Positions 37,873-47,904 of a stretch of DNA of 64,000 nt are shown here, piece after piece. The number at the start of each line of letters is the position of its first letter. Position 1 is the stretch's first letter. Both the position numbers and the translations under genes were made by a program. Below the pieces are notes generated by a model. That model had not been told where the DNA came from and made no database searches. It saw only the letters and a list, made by a program, of their open reading frames with translations. This stretch comes from Hafnia psychrotolerans (lineage in GTDB: Bacteria > Pseudomonadota > Gammaproteobacteria > Enterobacterales > Enterobacteriaceae): contig NZ_BMFZ01000001.1 of the NCBI RefSeq assembly GCF_014639435.1, positions 482,748 through 546,747 on the forward strand, read 5' to 3'.

Positions 37873-38159
37873 ATATTATCCGTGAAACCCTTGCCGGCAC
37901 GCTGGAATCCAGCGATGTCATGGTGCGCGTTGCACCCAATCCCACCCATGTCGATCTGCAACTGAACAGCACCGTAGAGAAGCAATTTGGTCAGCAGATT
38001 CGCCTGCGAATTGCTGAAGTCTTGAAGGAATTGCAGATTGAAACCGTCACGCTAGTGGTGGATGACAAAGGCGCACTGGATTGTGTGCTGCGCGCCCGTC
38101 TCGAGACCGCGCTGATCCGCGCCAGCGATCAAAACCCTCACCAGTGGGAGGCATGCTAA
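37869..38159 (+). CDS. citD: CitD, citrate lyase acyl carrier protein (gamma)
   Basis: A 96-residue ACP subunit of citrate lyase. The Ser in [10 protein letters not shown] (about residue 14) is the attachment site for the phosphoribosyl-dephospho-CoA group. It starts inside the citC stop (ATGA) and its own stop overlaps the citE start (TAATG), so the three genes are coupled. Confidence 0.96.
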   Translation: MNIIRETLAGTLESSDVMVRVAPNPTHVDLQLNSTVEKQFGQQIRLRIAEVLKELQIETVTLVVDDKGALDCVLRARLETALIRASDQNPHQWEAC

Positions 38160-39061
38160 TGCCGACATTGACCCAACCAAAACTTAAGATGCGCCGCAGT
38201 ATGCTGTTCGTGCCCGGAGCCAACGCGGCGATGGTCAGTAACTCGTTCATTTATCAGGCCGATGCGGTGATGTTCGATCTCGAAGACTCTGTGATCCTGC
38301 GGGAAAAAGACGCCGCCCGTCGTCTGGTTTTTCATGCGCTGCAACATCCGCTTTATCGCGAAACCGAAACTATCGTACGGGTTAACGCACTGGATTCTAT
38401 TTATGGTCTGGCTGATCTTGAAGCCGTTGTCCGTGGCGGCGCTAACATCGTGCGTTTGCCTAAAACCGACACCGCGCAGGACGTCAGTGATATGGAAACC
38501 GAAATTGCCCGTATTGAGGTGCAATGCGGTCGCCCATTGGGTAGCACCGGAATGCTGGCGGCGATTGAATCTGCCCGCGGCATTACTCAGGCGGTCCAGA
38601 TTGCCAATGCATCAGCAAGACTTATCGGTATTGCCCTCGGCGCTGAAGACTATGTGCGTGATTTACGCACTGAGCGCTCGCCGGAAGGGACTGAACTGCT
38701 GTTCGCTCGCTGCTCTATTTTGCAGGCTGCCCGTGCTGCCGGTATCCAGGCTTTTGATACGGTTTATTCGCAAGCCAACAATGACGCAGGTTTTCTGCAC
38801 GAGGCTGCGCATATCAAACAGCTGGGTTTTGACGGTAAGTCACTGATTAATCCGCGTCAGATCGAACTGCTCCATAACCTCTATGCCCCGACATTAGCCG
38901 AGAGAGACCACGCACAGGCCGTGGTTGACGCTGCTGCTGCCGCAGAAGCCGAAGGGCTTGGCGTGGTGTCACTGAACGGAAAAATGGTCGACAGCCCGGT
39001 CATTGAACGGGCGCGTCTGGTATTGCAACGGGCGGCATTGTCCGGCCTGCGGGATGAATAA
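38159..39061 (+). CDS. citE: CitE, citrate lyase beta subunit
   Basis: A 300-residue HpcH/HpaI-type lyase. It splits citryl-ACP to oxaloacetate and acetyl-ACP. Signature [26 protein letters not shown] (metal-binding Asp/Glu), [21 protein letters not shown] and [13 protein letters not shown]. The ATG at 38159 overlaps the citD stop and has GGGAGG 9-14 bases upstream. An in-frame ATG at 38153 is an alternative that adds two residues. Confidence 0.96.
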   Translation: MPTLTQPKLKMRRSMLFVPGANAAMVSNSFIYQADAVMFDLEDSVILREKDAARRLVFHALQHPLYRETETIVRVNALDSIYGLADLEAVVRGGANIVRLPKTDTAQDVSDMETEIARIEVQCGRPLGSTGMLAAIESARGITQAVQIANASARLIGIALGAEDYVRDLRTERSPEGTELLFARCSILQAARAAGIQAFDTVYSQANNDAGFLHEAAHIKQLGFDGKSLINPRQIELLHNLYAPTLAERDHAQAVVDAAAAAEAEGLGVVSLNGKMVDSPVIERARLVLQRAALSGLRDE

Positions 39062-39062
39062 G

Positions 39063-40589
39063 ATGAGTAATGATATGCAAAGGCAACAGCGCTTAATTCA
39101 GTTCAGTGAAACCTCAGCGGAGGTATTCACCCCGTTTGCACCGGTTTCCAAAGCTAACCTTCAGGCGGCCAAACCGCGTGATCACAAACTGTGTTCGTCA
39201 CTTGAAAATGCAATCCGCCGTAGCGGATTGCAGGACGGTATGACCATTTCGTTTCACCATGCTTTTCGCGGTGGTGATCTGACGCTTAACCAAGTGGTCG
39301 ACACGTTGGCTGTCATGGGTTTTAAAAATCTCACGCTGGCCTCCTCCTCGCTGACTGAATGCCATGGGCCACTGATCGAACATATTCGTCACGGCGTGAT
39401 CAGCTCTATTTACACTTCCGGCCTGCGTGGTCCATTGGCTGAAGCTATCTCGCACGGTTTGCTGCCCGAGTTGCCACCGGTACAGATTCACTCCCATGGC
39501 GGGCGTGTCAATCTGATCGACAGCGGTGAACTGAGCATCGACGTTGCCTTTTTGGGGGTTCCGGCCTGCGATATTTTCGGCAACGCCAACGGCCACAGCG
39601 GCACGGCGCGCTGCGGTTCACTCGGCTATGCGCAGGTAGACGCACAGCACGCACGTCAGGTGGTATTACTGACCGAACAGTTGCTGCCTTATCCGCACGT
39701 CGCCAGCATCGCCCAGGACAACGTTGATCTGATTGTGCAGGTCGAGAAAGTGGGTGATGCAGAGAAGATCGGCGCTGACGCCACGCGTATGACCACCAAT
39801 CCGCGCGAACTCTTGATTGCCCGCCGTGCCGCTGATGTGATCGTCGCCTCCGGCTATTTTAAGCAGGGTTTTTCGCTACAAACCGGTACCGGCGGTGCAT
39901 CGCTGGCCGTGACGCGTTTTCTGGAAAATAGCATGCGTCGTCAGGGTATCACCGCCGGTTTTGCCCTCGGCGGTATTACCGCGACGATTGTGGACTTGCA
40001 TGAGAAAGGGTTGATCGAACGTCTTCTGGACGTACAGAGTTTTGACCGTCAGGCGGCAGAATCACTGGATCGCAACCCCGGTCATGTCGAAATTAGCGCT
40101 AACCAGTATGCCAATCTGGGTTCGAAAGGTGCGTCGGTAGAACAATTGGACGTGGTGGTGCTCAGCGCGCTGGAAATAGACACGGGTTTTAACGTCAATG
40201 TGCTGACCGGCTCTGACGGCGTCCTGCGTGGAGCATCCGGTGGACATTGCGATACCGCCGCTGCAGCGCGTTTGGCTATCATCGTGGCACCGCTGGTGCG
40301 CGGGCGTATTCCCACATTGGTTAAGCAGGTTACCACCTGCGTCACACCGGGTTCCAGTATCGATATTCTGGTTACTGACCACGGCATCGCCGTTAACCCT
40401 GCGCGACCGGATCTGACCAAGAACCTGCAACAGGCCGGGATCAAAACCGTCACCATCGACTGGCTTTATGAGCGGGCCAGCCTGCTCAGTGGCGAACCTG
40501 CTGCCCTGAACTTTACTGACCGCGTGGTAGCCGTGGTGCGCTATCGCGACGGCTCAGTGATCGATGTTATTCATCAGATTGAGGAGTAG
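39063..40589 (+). CDS. citF: CitF, citrate lyase alpha subunit
   Basis: A 508-residue citrate:acetyl-ACP transferase (510 in E. coli). It exchanges acetyl for citryl on the ACP. SFHHAFRGGDLTLNQV, GLRGPLAEAISHG, IHSHGGRVNLIDSGEL and TGSDGVLRGASGGHCDTAA are family blocks. It starts one base after the citE stop; the AATAAGATG junction means the upstream GGGATG probably serves as ribosome-binding site. citX follows after 3 bases. Confidence 0.96.
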   Translation: MSNDMQRQQRLIQFSETSAEVFTPFAPVSKANLQAAKPRDHKLCSSLENAIRRSGLQDGMTISFHHAFRGGDLTLNQVVDTLAVMGFKNLTLASSSLTECHGPLIEHIRHGVISSIYTSGLRGPLAEAISHGLLPELPPVQIHSHGGRVNLIDSGELSIDVAFLGVPACDIFGNANGHSGTARCGSLGYAQVDAQHARQVVLLTEQLLPYPHVASIAQDNVDLIVQVEKVGDAEKIGADATRMTTNPRELLIARRAADVIVASGYFKQGFSLQTGTGGASLAVTRFLENSMRRQGITAGFALGGITATIVDLHEKGLIERLLDVQSFDRQAAESLDRNPGHVEISANQYANLGSKGASVEQLDVVVLSALEIDTGFNVNVLTGSDGVLRGASGGHCDTAAAARLAIIVAPLVRGRIPTLVKQVTTCVTPGSSIDILVTDHGIAVNPARPDLTKNLQQAGIKTVTIDWLYERASLLSGEPAALNFTDRVVAVVRYRDGSVIDVIHQIEE

Positions 40590-40592
40590 CCG

Positions 40593-41138
40593 ATGCCTGC
40601 TGTCTCCCCCGTATTGGCCGCCAGCCGCGCCGTCAGTTTGCCGGAGCTTCTAACCAGCCGTGAATCTCGTCAGACCCGGCAGCGGGCATGGCTGGCGCGC
40701 CATCACTGCACGTTAATTTCCCTGACAATGGTGGTTCCGGGGGCGGTGAAAGATAGCGTGCTCAGCCGGGAATTATTTTGTCTTGCCTGGCAGGCGCTGG
40801 AAACACTCAGCCAACAGCATGGATGGGGTTGGTTAGCATGGCGTTGTTTGCCACAAGATACCGGCTGCGAAGGGTTGATTGCCCTTGATTTTCCCGCACA
40901 GGCGATCAAACAGGCGACGCTGGCGTTGGAAGATAACCATCCGTTGGGACGCCTTTGGGATATCGACGTGCTTGATGCCGGCGGAACGATTTTATCGCGC
41001 CGGGATTTTGGTCTGCCAGCGCGCCGCTGCCTGATTTGTCAGCAACCGGCCAATCTCTGTAGCCGTGAACAAAAACACGGTACTGCGCAGCTACTCAGCC
41101 AGATGGAGAGCTTGTTTTATGCCGCAGCGGATAAATAA
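40593..41138 (+). CDS. citX: CitX, apo-citrate lyase phosphoribosyl-dephospho-CoA transferase
   Basis: A 181-residue holo-ACP synthase that attaches the prosthetic group to CitD. Family blocks are LPELLTSRESRQTRQRAWLA, SLTMVVPGAVKDS, WDIDVLDAGGTILSRRDFG and PARRCLICQQPANLCSREQKH with its cysteine set. ATG follows GAGGAGTAGCCG. It is a separate gene here, as in E. coli, not fused to citG. Its end overlaps citG by 20 bases. Confidence 0.95.
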   Translation: MPAVSPVLAASRAVSLPELLTSRESRQTRQRAWLARHHCTLISLTMVVPGAVKDSVLSRELFCLAWQALETLSQQHGWGWLAWRCLPQDTGCEGLIALDFPAQAIKQATLALEDNHPLGRLWDIDVLDAGGTILSRRDFGLPARRCLICQQPANLCSREQKHGTAQLLSQMESLFYAAADK

Positions 41139-41997
41139 AACGCTACTTCAGGTGGTGGATAAAAAGGCCGAATGGGCGGCACTGGCCTGTCAGGCGTTAT
41201 TGCACGAAGTGAATCTGACGCCAAAACCGGGGCTGGTAGATCGTGCTAATAACGGTGCGCATCGGGATATGACTCTACAGCATTTTTATCGCAGCACTGA
41301 AGCGATATCCCCTTGGTTCTCGCGGTTTATGGCCGAAGGTGAGACCAGTTGTCAGCAGCCAGCGGTTGAAGTATTACGCCGCCTGCGGCCGCTGGGCATG
41401 GGCTGCGAAAGCGACATGTTTACTGCCACTGGCGGAGTGAATACTCATAAAGGCACCGTGTTTTCTATGGGGCTGCTGTGCTGTGGGCTGGGACGTCTAC
41501 ATCGTCTCGGCAGGGCGATCACGGCCACTTCTCTTTGCCAGCAGGTGGCCCTTTTTTGTCAGGGTATGGTTGAAAAAGAGCTATCGCGCCTACCTGCGCC
41601 ACCGCTGCAAACCGCCGGCCAGCGGTTGTTTCATCTTCATGGGTTGACCGGCGCGCGCGGAGAGGCGCAGTCCGGTTTTGCCACGGTGCTTAACCTCAGC
41701 TTGCCGTTTTATCAGCGGCTGATGGCGCAGGGCAGAGGGCAGGAGCATGCACTGAGCCAGACGCTGCTACTGCTGATGAGTCTGAACGCTGACACCAATG
41801 TGGTGTCGCGCGGTGGAATGACTGGGCTGATGTGGTTACAGGCTCGCGCCTGCGAGGTTCTGCATCAATGCCAACAGCGATCCGCCATCCCTTTATTACA
41901 AGACTTCGACAAACAGTGCATCACCCGCAATCTCAGCCCCGGAGGCAGCGCCGATCTGCTGATTCTCACCTGGTTTTTGGCGCAGTTTCCGGAATAA
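41119..41997 (+). CDS. citG: CitG, triphosphoribosyl-dephospho-CoA synthase
   Basis: A 292-residue enzyme (292 in E. coli) that makes the precursor of the citrate-lyase prosthetic group from ATP and dephospho-CoA. Family blocks are LTPKPGLVDRANNGAHRDM, RPLGMGCESDMFTATGGVNTHKG, LTGARGEAQSG, SLNADTNVVSRGG and CITRNLSPGGSADLLILTWFL. ATG 41119 lies inside the end of citX; an upstream in-frame ATG (41065) adds 18 unlikely residues. Confidence 0.95.
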   Translation: MPQRINKTLLQVVDKKAEWAALACQALLHEVNLTPKPGLVDRANNGAHRDMTLQHFYRSTEAISPWFSRFMAEGETSCQQPAVEVLRRLRPLGMGCESDMFTATGGVNTHKGTVFSMGLLCCGLGRLHRLGRAITATSLCQQVALFCQGMVEKELSRLPAPPLQTAGQRLFHLHGLTGARGEAQSGFATVLNLSLPFYQRLMAQGRGQEHALSQTLLLLMSLNADTNVVSRGGMTGLMWLQARACEVLHQCQQRSAIPLLQDFDKQCITRNLSPGGSADLLILTWFLAQFPE

Positions 41998-42056
41998 GTT
42001 GTTAACAAGCCTTGGTGATATTAATCACCTCAACCCGTATCCACAGGAGACCATTT

Positions 42057-43520
42057 ATGGTCATTTCAAAGGAATTCATTGGAAAAACTATGCTGCCGCT
42101 GGTGGTGCTGGCTGTTTTGCTATGCATCCCTACGCCGGACGGCATGCCTCCCCAAGCATGGCGTTACTTTGCTATTTTCGTCGCGATGATTGTCGGTATG
42201 ATCCTCGAGCCTATACCGGCGACAGCGATCAGCTTCATCGCCATGACGGTGTGCGTTATCGGTTCTAACTGGGTGCTGTTCGATGCCAAAGAGCTGGCTG
42301 ATCCGAGTTTCCACGCTGGAAAACAGGCGCTGAAATGGGGGCTGGCAGGGTTCTCTAGTACCACTGTCTGGCTGGTGTTTGGGGCATTTATTTTTGCGCT
42401 GGGCTACGAAGCGACGGGGCTTGGGCGTCGTATTGCGTTGATTATGGTCAAGTTTATGGGTAAACGTACCCTAACGCTGGGCTACGCTATTGTTATTATC
42501 GATATTTTGCTGGCACCGTTCACGCCGTCTAATACTGCACGTACCGGTGGTACGGTTTTTCCGGTGGTGAAAAACCTGCCTGCGTTGTTTGAGTCCTATC
42601 CCAATGATCCCTCTTCGCGCCGTATCGGCGGGTATTTGATGTGGATGATGGTGATCAGTACCAGCCTGAGTTCCTCGATGTTTATTACCGGCGCAGCACC
42701 TAACATTCTGGGCGTTGAGTTCGTGAGTAAAATTGCCGGTGTGCACATTGGCTGGATGCAGTGGTTCCTGGCATTTCTGCCGGTGGGGCTGATTTTACTG
42801 GTGGTGGCACCTTGGTTGTCATACATCCTGTACAAACCGGGCGTGACCAAGAGCGATGAGGTATCGGTCTGGGCTGTAGGGGCGCTCAAAGAGATGGGCG
42901 CGTTGACCAGAAAAGAACTGACGTTAATTGTACTGGTGCTGTTCAGCCTCTGTTTGTGGGTATTTGGCACCGGCTTTATCGATGCGACGGCCGTCGGTTT
43001 AATGGCGGTGTCACTGATGCTGATCCTTCACGTGGTGGCGTGGAAAGATATCACCAAATATTCCAGCGCCTGGAATACGCTGGTTAATCTGGCCACACTG
43101 GTGGTGATGGCCAGCGGGCTGACCCGCTCAGGCTTTATTAAATGGTTTGCTGACACCATGAGTCATCACCTCAGTAGCTTCTCACCGAGTATTACGGTCG
43201 TCGCGTTGGTACTGGTGTTCTACTTCTCCCATTATTTGTTCGCCAGCTTGACGGCGCATACCGCCACCATGATGCCGGTCATTCTGGCCGTGGCGATGGG
43301 GTTACCGGGATTGCCGATGGCTGAATTATCTATGTTGTTGGTCTTGTCGATCGGTATCATGGGGGTACTGACACCTTATGCAACGGGGCCAGGCGTGATT
43401 ATCTATGGCTGTGGTTACGTTAAATCCAAAGACTACTGGCGTCTGGGCGGGATCATGGGTGTGCTCTACATCTCGATGTTGCTACTGGTAGGCTGGCCGC
43501 TGATGCGGTTGTGGATGTGA
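42057..43520 (+). CDS. citT: CitT, citrate:succinate antiporter
   Basis: A 487-residue DASS-family antiporter with about 12 membrane helices, the same length as E. coli CitT. It takes up citrate in exchange for succinate during fermentation. MPPQAWRYFAIFVAMIVGMILEP, LAPFTPSNTARTGGTVFPV and LTPYATGPGVIIYGCGYVK are near identical to K-12. ATG 42057 follows ACAGGAGACC. The antiporter plus lyase without oxaloacetate decarboxylase (oadGAB) implies the E. coli-style pathway that needs a co-substrate for succinate formation. A terminator closes the operon. Confidence 0.96.
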   Translation: MVISKEFIGKTMLPLVVLAVLLCIPTPDGMPPQAWRYFAIFVAMIVGMILEPIPATAISFIAMTVCVIGSNWVLFDAKELADPSFHAGKQALKWGLAGFSSTTVWLVFGAFIFALGYEATGLGRRIALIMVKFMGKRTLTLGYAIVIIDILLAPFTPSNTARTGGTVFPVVKNLPALFESYPNDPSSRRIGGYLMWMMVISTSLSSSMFITGAAPNILGVEFVSKIAGVHIGWMQWFLAFLPVGLILLVVAPWLSYILYKPGVTKSDEVSVWAVGALKEMGALTRKELTLIVLVLFSLCLWVFGTGFIDATAVGLMAVSLMLILHVVAWKDITKYSSAWNTLVNLATLVVMASGLTRSGFIKWFADTMSHHLSSFSPSITVVALVLVFYFSHYLFASLTAHTATMMPVILAVAMGLPGLPMAELSMLLVLSIGIMGVLTPYATGPGVIIYGCGYVKSKDYWRLGGIMGVLYISMLLLVGWPLMRLWM

Positions 43521-43550
43521 TCATACTGCCCTGATGATATCAATCGGAAT

Positions 43551-43578
43551 AAGCGGAGCTAAGCCTCCGCTTTTTTTT
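43551..43578 (+). terminator. Terminator of the cit operon
   Basis: AAGCGGAG-CTAAGC-CTCCGCTTTTTTTT, 30 bases after the citT stop codon. Confidence 0.9.
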
Positions 43579-43675
43579 ATGAAGTTTTGGTAATAGGCCC
43601 TAACAGCTTGTTACGACACATCGATTTTCCCCTGCGTTGACATCCTGTACTCTAGGGCGTTGCTACTTATCGTAT

Positions 43676-43690
43676 TGATAATTATTATCG
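43676..43690. promoter_or_regulatory. Fur box upstream of the FecCD-type permease
   Basis: TGATAAT-T-ATTATCG matches the 7-1-7 Fur inverted repeat TGATAATnATTATCA at 13 of 14 arm positions. It lies about 85-100 bases upstream of the permease gene, so iron repression of the ABC genes, and perhaps of cirA, is expected. Confidence 0.8.
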
Positions 43691-43776
43691 TTTGAATTAT
43701 GGTAATGCCCTCTTTTACAAATACACGGCAATTTGCCGTGTATTTAGCATGATTACTTAATGAGATGTCGAGACAC

Positions 43777-44859
43777 ATGAGCACAACCCCCGATCCCATT
43801 CTGAAGGTCAGCACACAGACTGACAACAACGTGATGGGCCGCTACCAGAGTATTATCCACCGTCGTCTGTTGCTTATACTGGTGCTGGTGGTGGCGATTG
43901 TCGTCTCATTGCTCATCGACTTTGTTATGGGGCCGTCGGGGTTATCGATCGGCACACTGTGGCAAACGCTATTTCATGCCGCGTCGGCCGATGCCGGTAC
44001 CCGCGTTATTGTTTGGGACATCCGCTTACCCTATGCGCTGATGGCTATTACCGTCGGTATGTCGCTGGGTCTGGCAGGTGCCGAGATGCAAACCATCCTC
44101 AACAACCCGCTGGCTTCGCCATTCACTCTTGGTGTCTCTTCAGCCGCCGCCTTTGGTGCGGCGCTGGCGATTGTACTCGGCATTGGTATTCCGGGCATCC
44201 CGGCTCAATGGTTTATCTCCGCGAATGCCTTCATCTTTGCGTTACTGGCCGCGCTGATGCTCGATGGCATCACCCGCTGGACCCGCGTCGCCAGTTCCGG
44301 TGTGGTACTGTTCGGTATTGCACTGGTCTTTACCTTTAACGCGCTGGTGTCGCTGATGCAGTTTATCGCCACCGAAGATACCTTACAGGGGCTGGTATTC
44401 TGGACCATGGGGAGTCTGGCGCGTGCGTCATGGGTCAAACTTGGCGTAATGCTGTTGGCGTTCCTGGTGTTGTTGCCGTGGTCGATCATGAGTGCGTGGA
44501 AGTTGACTGCACTGCGTCTGGGCGAAGACCGCGCCATCAGTTTTGGTATCGACGTGCGCCGTTTACGTCTCGCGACCTTGCTGCGCATCAGTATTCTTTC
44601 GGCGCTGGCGGTGGCTTTTGTCGGGCCGATTGGTTTTATCGGTCTGGTTGCGCCGCATATCGCCCGCCTGATGTTTGGTGAAGATCACCGTTTCTATCTG
44701 CCAGCGAGTGCGCTAATTGGTGCGCTGGTGTTGTCGATGGCCTCCGTGGCTTCGAAAAATCTGGTGCCGGGTGTCATTATTCCGGTGGGGATCGTCACCT
44801 CGCTGGTCGGCGTGCCGTTCTTCCTGAGTATTATTTTGCGCCACCGGGGGAATGTCTGA
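43777..44859 (+). CDS. FecCD-family iron-siderophore ABC permease
   Basis: A 360-residue inner-membrane permease with about nine or ten helices. FecCD/BtuC-family blocks are LPYALMAITVGMSLGLAGAE (RLPR-like), QTILNNPLASPFTLGVSSAAAFGAAL-type segments, the GIDVRRLRLATLL coupling region, and VGPIGFIGLVAPHIARLMFGEDHR. It has one permease gene, so the transporter would have a homodimer like BtuC2. ATG 43777 is chosen; ATG 43765 is possible; neither has a strong ribosome-binding site. It is coupled to the ATPase gene (TGATG). A Fur box lies upstream. No binding-protein gene is near. Confidence 0.88.
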   Translation: MSTTPDPILKVSTQTDNNVMGRYQSIIHRRLLLILVLVVAIVVSLLIDFVMGPSGLSIGTLWQTLFHAASADAGTRVIVWDIRLPYALMAITVGMSLGLAGAEMQTILNNPLASPFTLGVSSAAAFGAALAIVLGIGIPGIPAQWFISANAFIFALLAALMLDGITRWTRVASSGVVLFGIALVFTFNALVSLMQFIATEDTLQGLVFWTMGSLARASWVKLGVMLLAFLVLLPWSIMSAWKLTALRLGEDRAISFGIDVRRLRLATLLRISILSALAVAFVGPIGFIGLVAPHIARLMFGEDHRFYLPASALIGALVLSMASVASKNLVPGVIIPVGIVTSLVGVPFFLSIILRHRGNV

Positions 44860-45701
44860 TGTCCGCTGTACTGCAGTTCAAAGCCAAACCTAAAACGGCT
44901 CTCAATGCCGTCACGCAGGGCCTGCAAATTCGTGATTTTAGCGCCGGCTATCCGAAGCACCCCGTGATCCGCCATCTCAATGTGCCGATGTTGCCGCGTG
45001 GCAAAATCACCATCCTGCTTGGGCCAAACGGCAGTGGAAAATCCACGTTGTTACGCTCTCTGGCTGGGCTAAACCGTGCTGAAGGACAGTTGCTTCTCGA
45101 TGGACATGACCTGATGTCAATGTCGTTTTCCCGTCGCGCCGAACAGGTGGTTTACCTGCCACAGTCGCTACCTGCGGGCGTGCATCTGCACGTGCTGGAA
45201 TCCATTATCGTGGCTCAGCGCGCCTCCGGTAGCCAAAGTAAACAGCACGAAACCACCGAACAGGTGATGGCGCTGCTGCAACAACTGGGTATTGAACATC
45301 TGGCACTGAGCTACCTCGACCAGCTCTCCGGCGGTCAGAAACAGCTGGTGGGTTTGGCACAGTCGCTGATCCGACAGCCGTCATTACTGCTACTCGACGA
45401 ACCGCTGTCGGCGCTCGACCTGAACTATCAGTTCCACGTTATGGATCTGGTGCGCAAGGAAACACAGAAGCGCAATATCGTCACTGTCGTGGTGGTGCAT
45501 GATATCAACATCGCGCTGCGCCACGGCGATCGCGTGCTGATGCTCAAACAGGGCGATCTGATTGCTGACGGCGAGCCTGAAGAGGTGATCACCCCGGAAA
45601 GTCTGGCGCATGTATATGGCGTGCATGGGCGCATTGAACGCTGCTCGCAAGGCACGCCACAAATACTGATCGATGGACTGGTTGGTGACCCTTCTATTTA
45701 A
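44859..45701 (+). CDS. Iron-siderophore ABC transporter ATPase (FecE/FepC type)
   Basis: A 280-residue ABC ATPase. Walker A GPNGSGKST (about residue 57), Q-loop LPQSLPAG, signature LSGGQKQLV, Walker B LLLLDEPLSALD and the H-loop VVHDIN are all intact. Members of this group power uptake of ferric siderophores or cobalamin. The start ATG overlaps the permease stop. cirA follows after 204 bases with a hairpin between. Confidence 0.9.
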   Translation: MSAVLQFKAKPKTALNAVTQGLQIRDFSAGYPKHPVIRHLNVPMLPRGKITILLGPNGSGKSTLLRSLAGLNRAEGQLLLDGHDLMSMSFSRRAEQVVYLPQSLPAGVHLHVLESIIVAQRASGSQSKQHETTEQVMALLQQLGIEHLALSYLDQLSGGQKQLVGLAQSLIRQPSLLLLDEPLSALDLNYQFHVMDLVRKETQKRNIVTVVVVHDINIALRHGDRVLMLKQGDLIADGEPEEVITPESLAHVYGVHGRIERCSQGTPQILIDGLVGDPSI

Positions 45702-45747
45702 GTACTGAAGTACGGTGTTTATAAACAACGCCATACAGCAATAAAAA

Positions 45748-45774
45748 GCGCGGCCACCAATGTAGTGGCCACGC
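45748..45774 (-). terminator. Hairpin between the ABC ATPase gene and cirA
   Basis: GCG-C-GGCCAC-CAATGTA-GTGGCC-A-CGC: a 9-bp stem with a C/A mismatch. AAAAA precedes it, so it looks like a terminator on the minus strand, but there is no minus-strand gene to end. On the plus strand the T-run is poor. It may attenuate or stabilise the ABC transcript before cirA. Confidence 0.45.
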
Positions 45775-45905
45775 ATTTCAATTTGTGAGCCTGAAACTAA
45801 AAATAATTCCACTGAACCGGGCAGGATGCGCTCGTCTTCTGTTCGGCCAGTGAGAACATTTAATAACACGTCAGTTTGTTATTTTTATCTCATGGAGAGA
45901 AGAAC

Positions 45906-47879
45906 ATGGTTAAGGTTACATTGACATCGACATGTAAAGTCGGGCTTATCGCACAGCTGTTTACCGCTGCCTTCCCGGTGTTTGCTGACGATGTCAGGGA
46001 TATAAAAGAGAAAGAAGAACAGATCGTTGTCACCGCCTCTTCGGTAGAACAGAACCTCAAAGACGCACCCGCCAGTATCAGCGTGATAACTCGCCAGGAT
46101 CTGGACAGGCAGCCAGTGCAAAACCTCAAAGACGTCTTGAAAAATGTTCCGGGCGTACAGCTTACCAGCGAAGGTGATAACCGCCAGGGCGTTAGCATCC
46201 GTGGCCTGAGTAGCGGCTATACGCTGATTCTGGTGGATGGCAAGCGTGTTAACTCGCGCAATGCAGTCTTTCGGCATAATGACTTCGATCTGAGCTGGAT
46301 CCCGACTGAATCGATCGAACGTATTGAAGTGGTGCGCGGGCCGATGTCGTCCCTGTATGGCTCCGATGCGTTGGGTGGCGTGGTAAACATTATCACCAAG
46401 AAAATAGGTACCGCCTGGCACGGCACTCTGAGTGCAGATACCTCTGTTCAGGAGCATCGCGATCGCGGTGACAGCTACAACGGTAACTTCTTCACCAGCG
46501 GCCCGCTGATCGACGGCCTGCTTGGCGTGAAAGTGAGTGGTGCTCTGGGTAAGCGTGAAAAAGATCAGGCGCAGTCATCCAGCAGTGAAACAGGCCTGCC
46601 ACGTATTGAGGGATACACCTCGCGCAACAGCAATGTTGAATTTTCACTGACGCCGACCGACAATCAGGACATGACCTTCGGCTATGGCCTTGATCGGCAG
46701 GACCGCAATTCCGACACACTGGATAAAAACCGTATTGAGCGCGAAAACTACTCGCTTGGCCATAGTGGTCGCTGGGGCGGAGCCAATACCGAATTGCGCT
46801 TCTACGGTGAAAATATTGAGAATAAAAACGGCAATGCTATTACCTCAAAAAGTCATGCTCTTGACGGTAAAATTGTCGTGCCGCTCGGTGACTACAACCA
46901 GCTCTTCAGTTTTGGCGGTGAGTATCGCAATGACAAACTGGATGATAGCGTTAATCTGGTCAACGCTGGCAGCACGCAGACCAACCAGTACGCGTTGTTT
47001 GTGGAAGATGAATGGCGGATGTTTGAACGTCTGGCGTTGACCGCCGGTGTGCGTATGGATGACCACGAGAACTACGGTGTTAACTGGTCTCCGCGTGCTT
47101 ATCTGGTCTACAACGCGACGGATACCGTGACGGTCAAAGGGGGCTGGGCGACGGCGTTCAAAGCACCATCATTGTTACAACTTAGTCCGAACTGGCAGAG
47201 TGGTTCTTGTCGTGGAAGTTGCAAGATCATCGGTAGCCCGGATCTTAAGCCGGAAACCAGTGAAAATCTGGAGTTTGGGCTCTATTACGCCGGGGAAGAA
47301 GGTCTGCTGGAAGACGTCACTGCCAGCGCGACCATTTTTCAGAACAATATTGATGACATGATCAATATCCATCGCACAGCCAATCGTGCTCAGGCGCCGA
47401 GCTACGAGAACTTCGAGGGTTTTGATGTGGCGGGCAATCCGATCTTCCGCTACTTCAACGTCAATAAAGCACGTATCCGCGGGCTGGAAACGGAGCTGAA
47501 GTTGCCGTTAGGCAAAGAATTTGATCTGAAACTAAACTACACCTACAACGACGGACGTGATCTCAGCAACGGCGGCAACAAACCACTCTCCTCGCTGCCG
47601 TTCCACACGGCTAACGCCACGCTGGACTGGGTACCGCAAGAGGACTGGGGCTTGTATATTTCCGCTAACCTAAAAGGGCAGACCCGTACCGTGAATAATG
47701 ATGGCTCTACCCCTGCGGGTTACACCCTATGGAATACCGGGGGTTCATACAAAGTGAACAAAGCGGTGAAGATCCGCGCCGGGATATTAAATCTGACCGA
47801 CAAAGATCTCAGCCGTGATGATTACAGTTATAACGAAGAGGGACGCCGTTACTTTATGGCGGTTGATTATAGTTTCTGA
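45906..47879 (+). CDS. cirA: CirA, TonB-dependent catecholate siderophore receptor
   Basis: A 657-residue outer-membrane receptor. In E. coli CirA (663 aa) imports catecholates and monomeric dihydroxybenzoate derivatives and is the entry for colicins Ia/Ib. ATG 45906 after GGAGAG gives a signal peptide ending at about FPVFA-D. The TonB box is EEQIVVTAS. The plug domain ([54 protein letters not shown]) and the barrel with the terminal [11 protein letters not shown] ending in Phe are nearly as in K-12. Its neighbourhood to lysP is the K-12 one, with an insertion between. Confidence 0.95.
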   Translation: MVKVTLTSTCKVGLIAQLFTAAFPVFADDVRDIKEKEEQIVVTASSVEQNLKDAPASISVITRQDLDRQPVQNLKDVLKNVPGVQLTSEGDNRQGVSIRGLSSGYTLILVDGKRVNSRNAVFRHNDFDLSWIPTESIERIEVVRGPMSSLYGSDALGGVVNIITKKIGTAWHGTLSADTSVQEHRDRGDSYNGNFFTSGPLIDGLLGVKVSGALGKREKDQAQSSSSETGLPRIEGYTSRNSNVEFSLTPTDNQDMTFGYGLDRQDRNSDTLDKNRIERENYSLGHSGRWGGANTELRFYGENIENKNGNAITSKSHALDGKIVVPLGDYNQLFSFGGEYRNDKLDDSVNLVNAGSTQTNQYALFVEDEWRMFERLALTAGVRMDDHENYGVNWSPRAYLVYNATDTVTVKGGWATAFKAPSLLQLSPNWQSGSCRGSCKIIGSPDLKPETSENLEFGLYYAGEEGLLEDVTASATIFQNNIDDMINIHRTANRAQAPSYENFEGFDVAGNPIFRYFNVNKARIRGLETELKLPLGKEFDLKLNYTYNDGRDLSNGGNKPLSSLPFHTANATLDWVPQEDWGLYISANLKGQTRTVNNDGSTPAGYTLWNTGGSYKVNKAVKIRAGILNLTDKDLSRDDYSYNEEGRRYFMAVDYSF

Positions 47880-47904
47880 TAGATGTGCTGACATCATAAG
47901 CTGT

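Noticed and set aside
45885-46457. 190-codon minus-strand frame over the start of cirA
   Set aside because: Antisense shadow of a well-conserved receptor gene.
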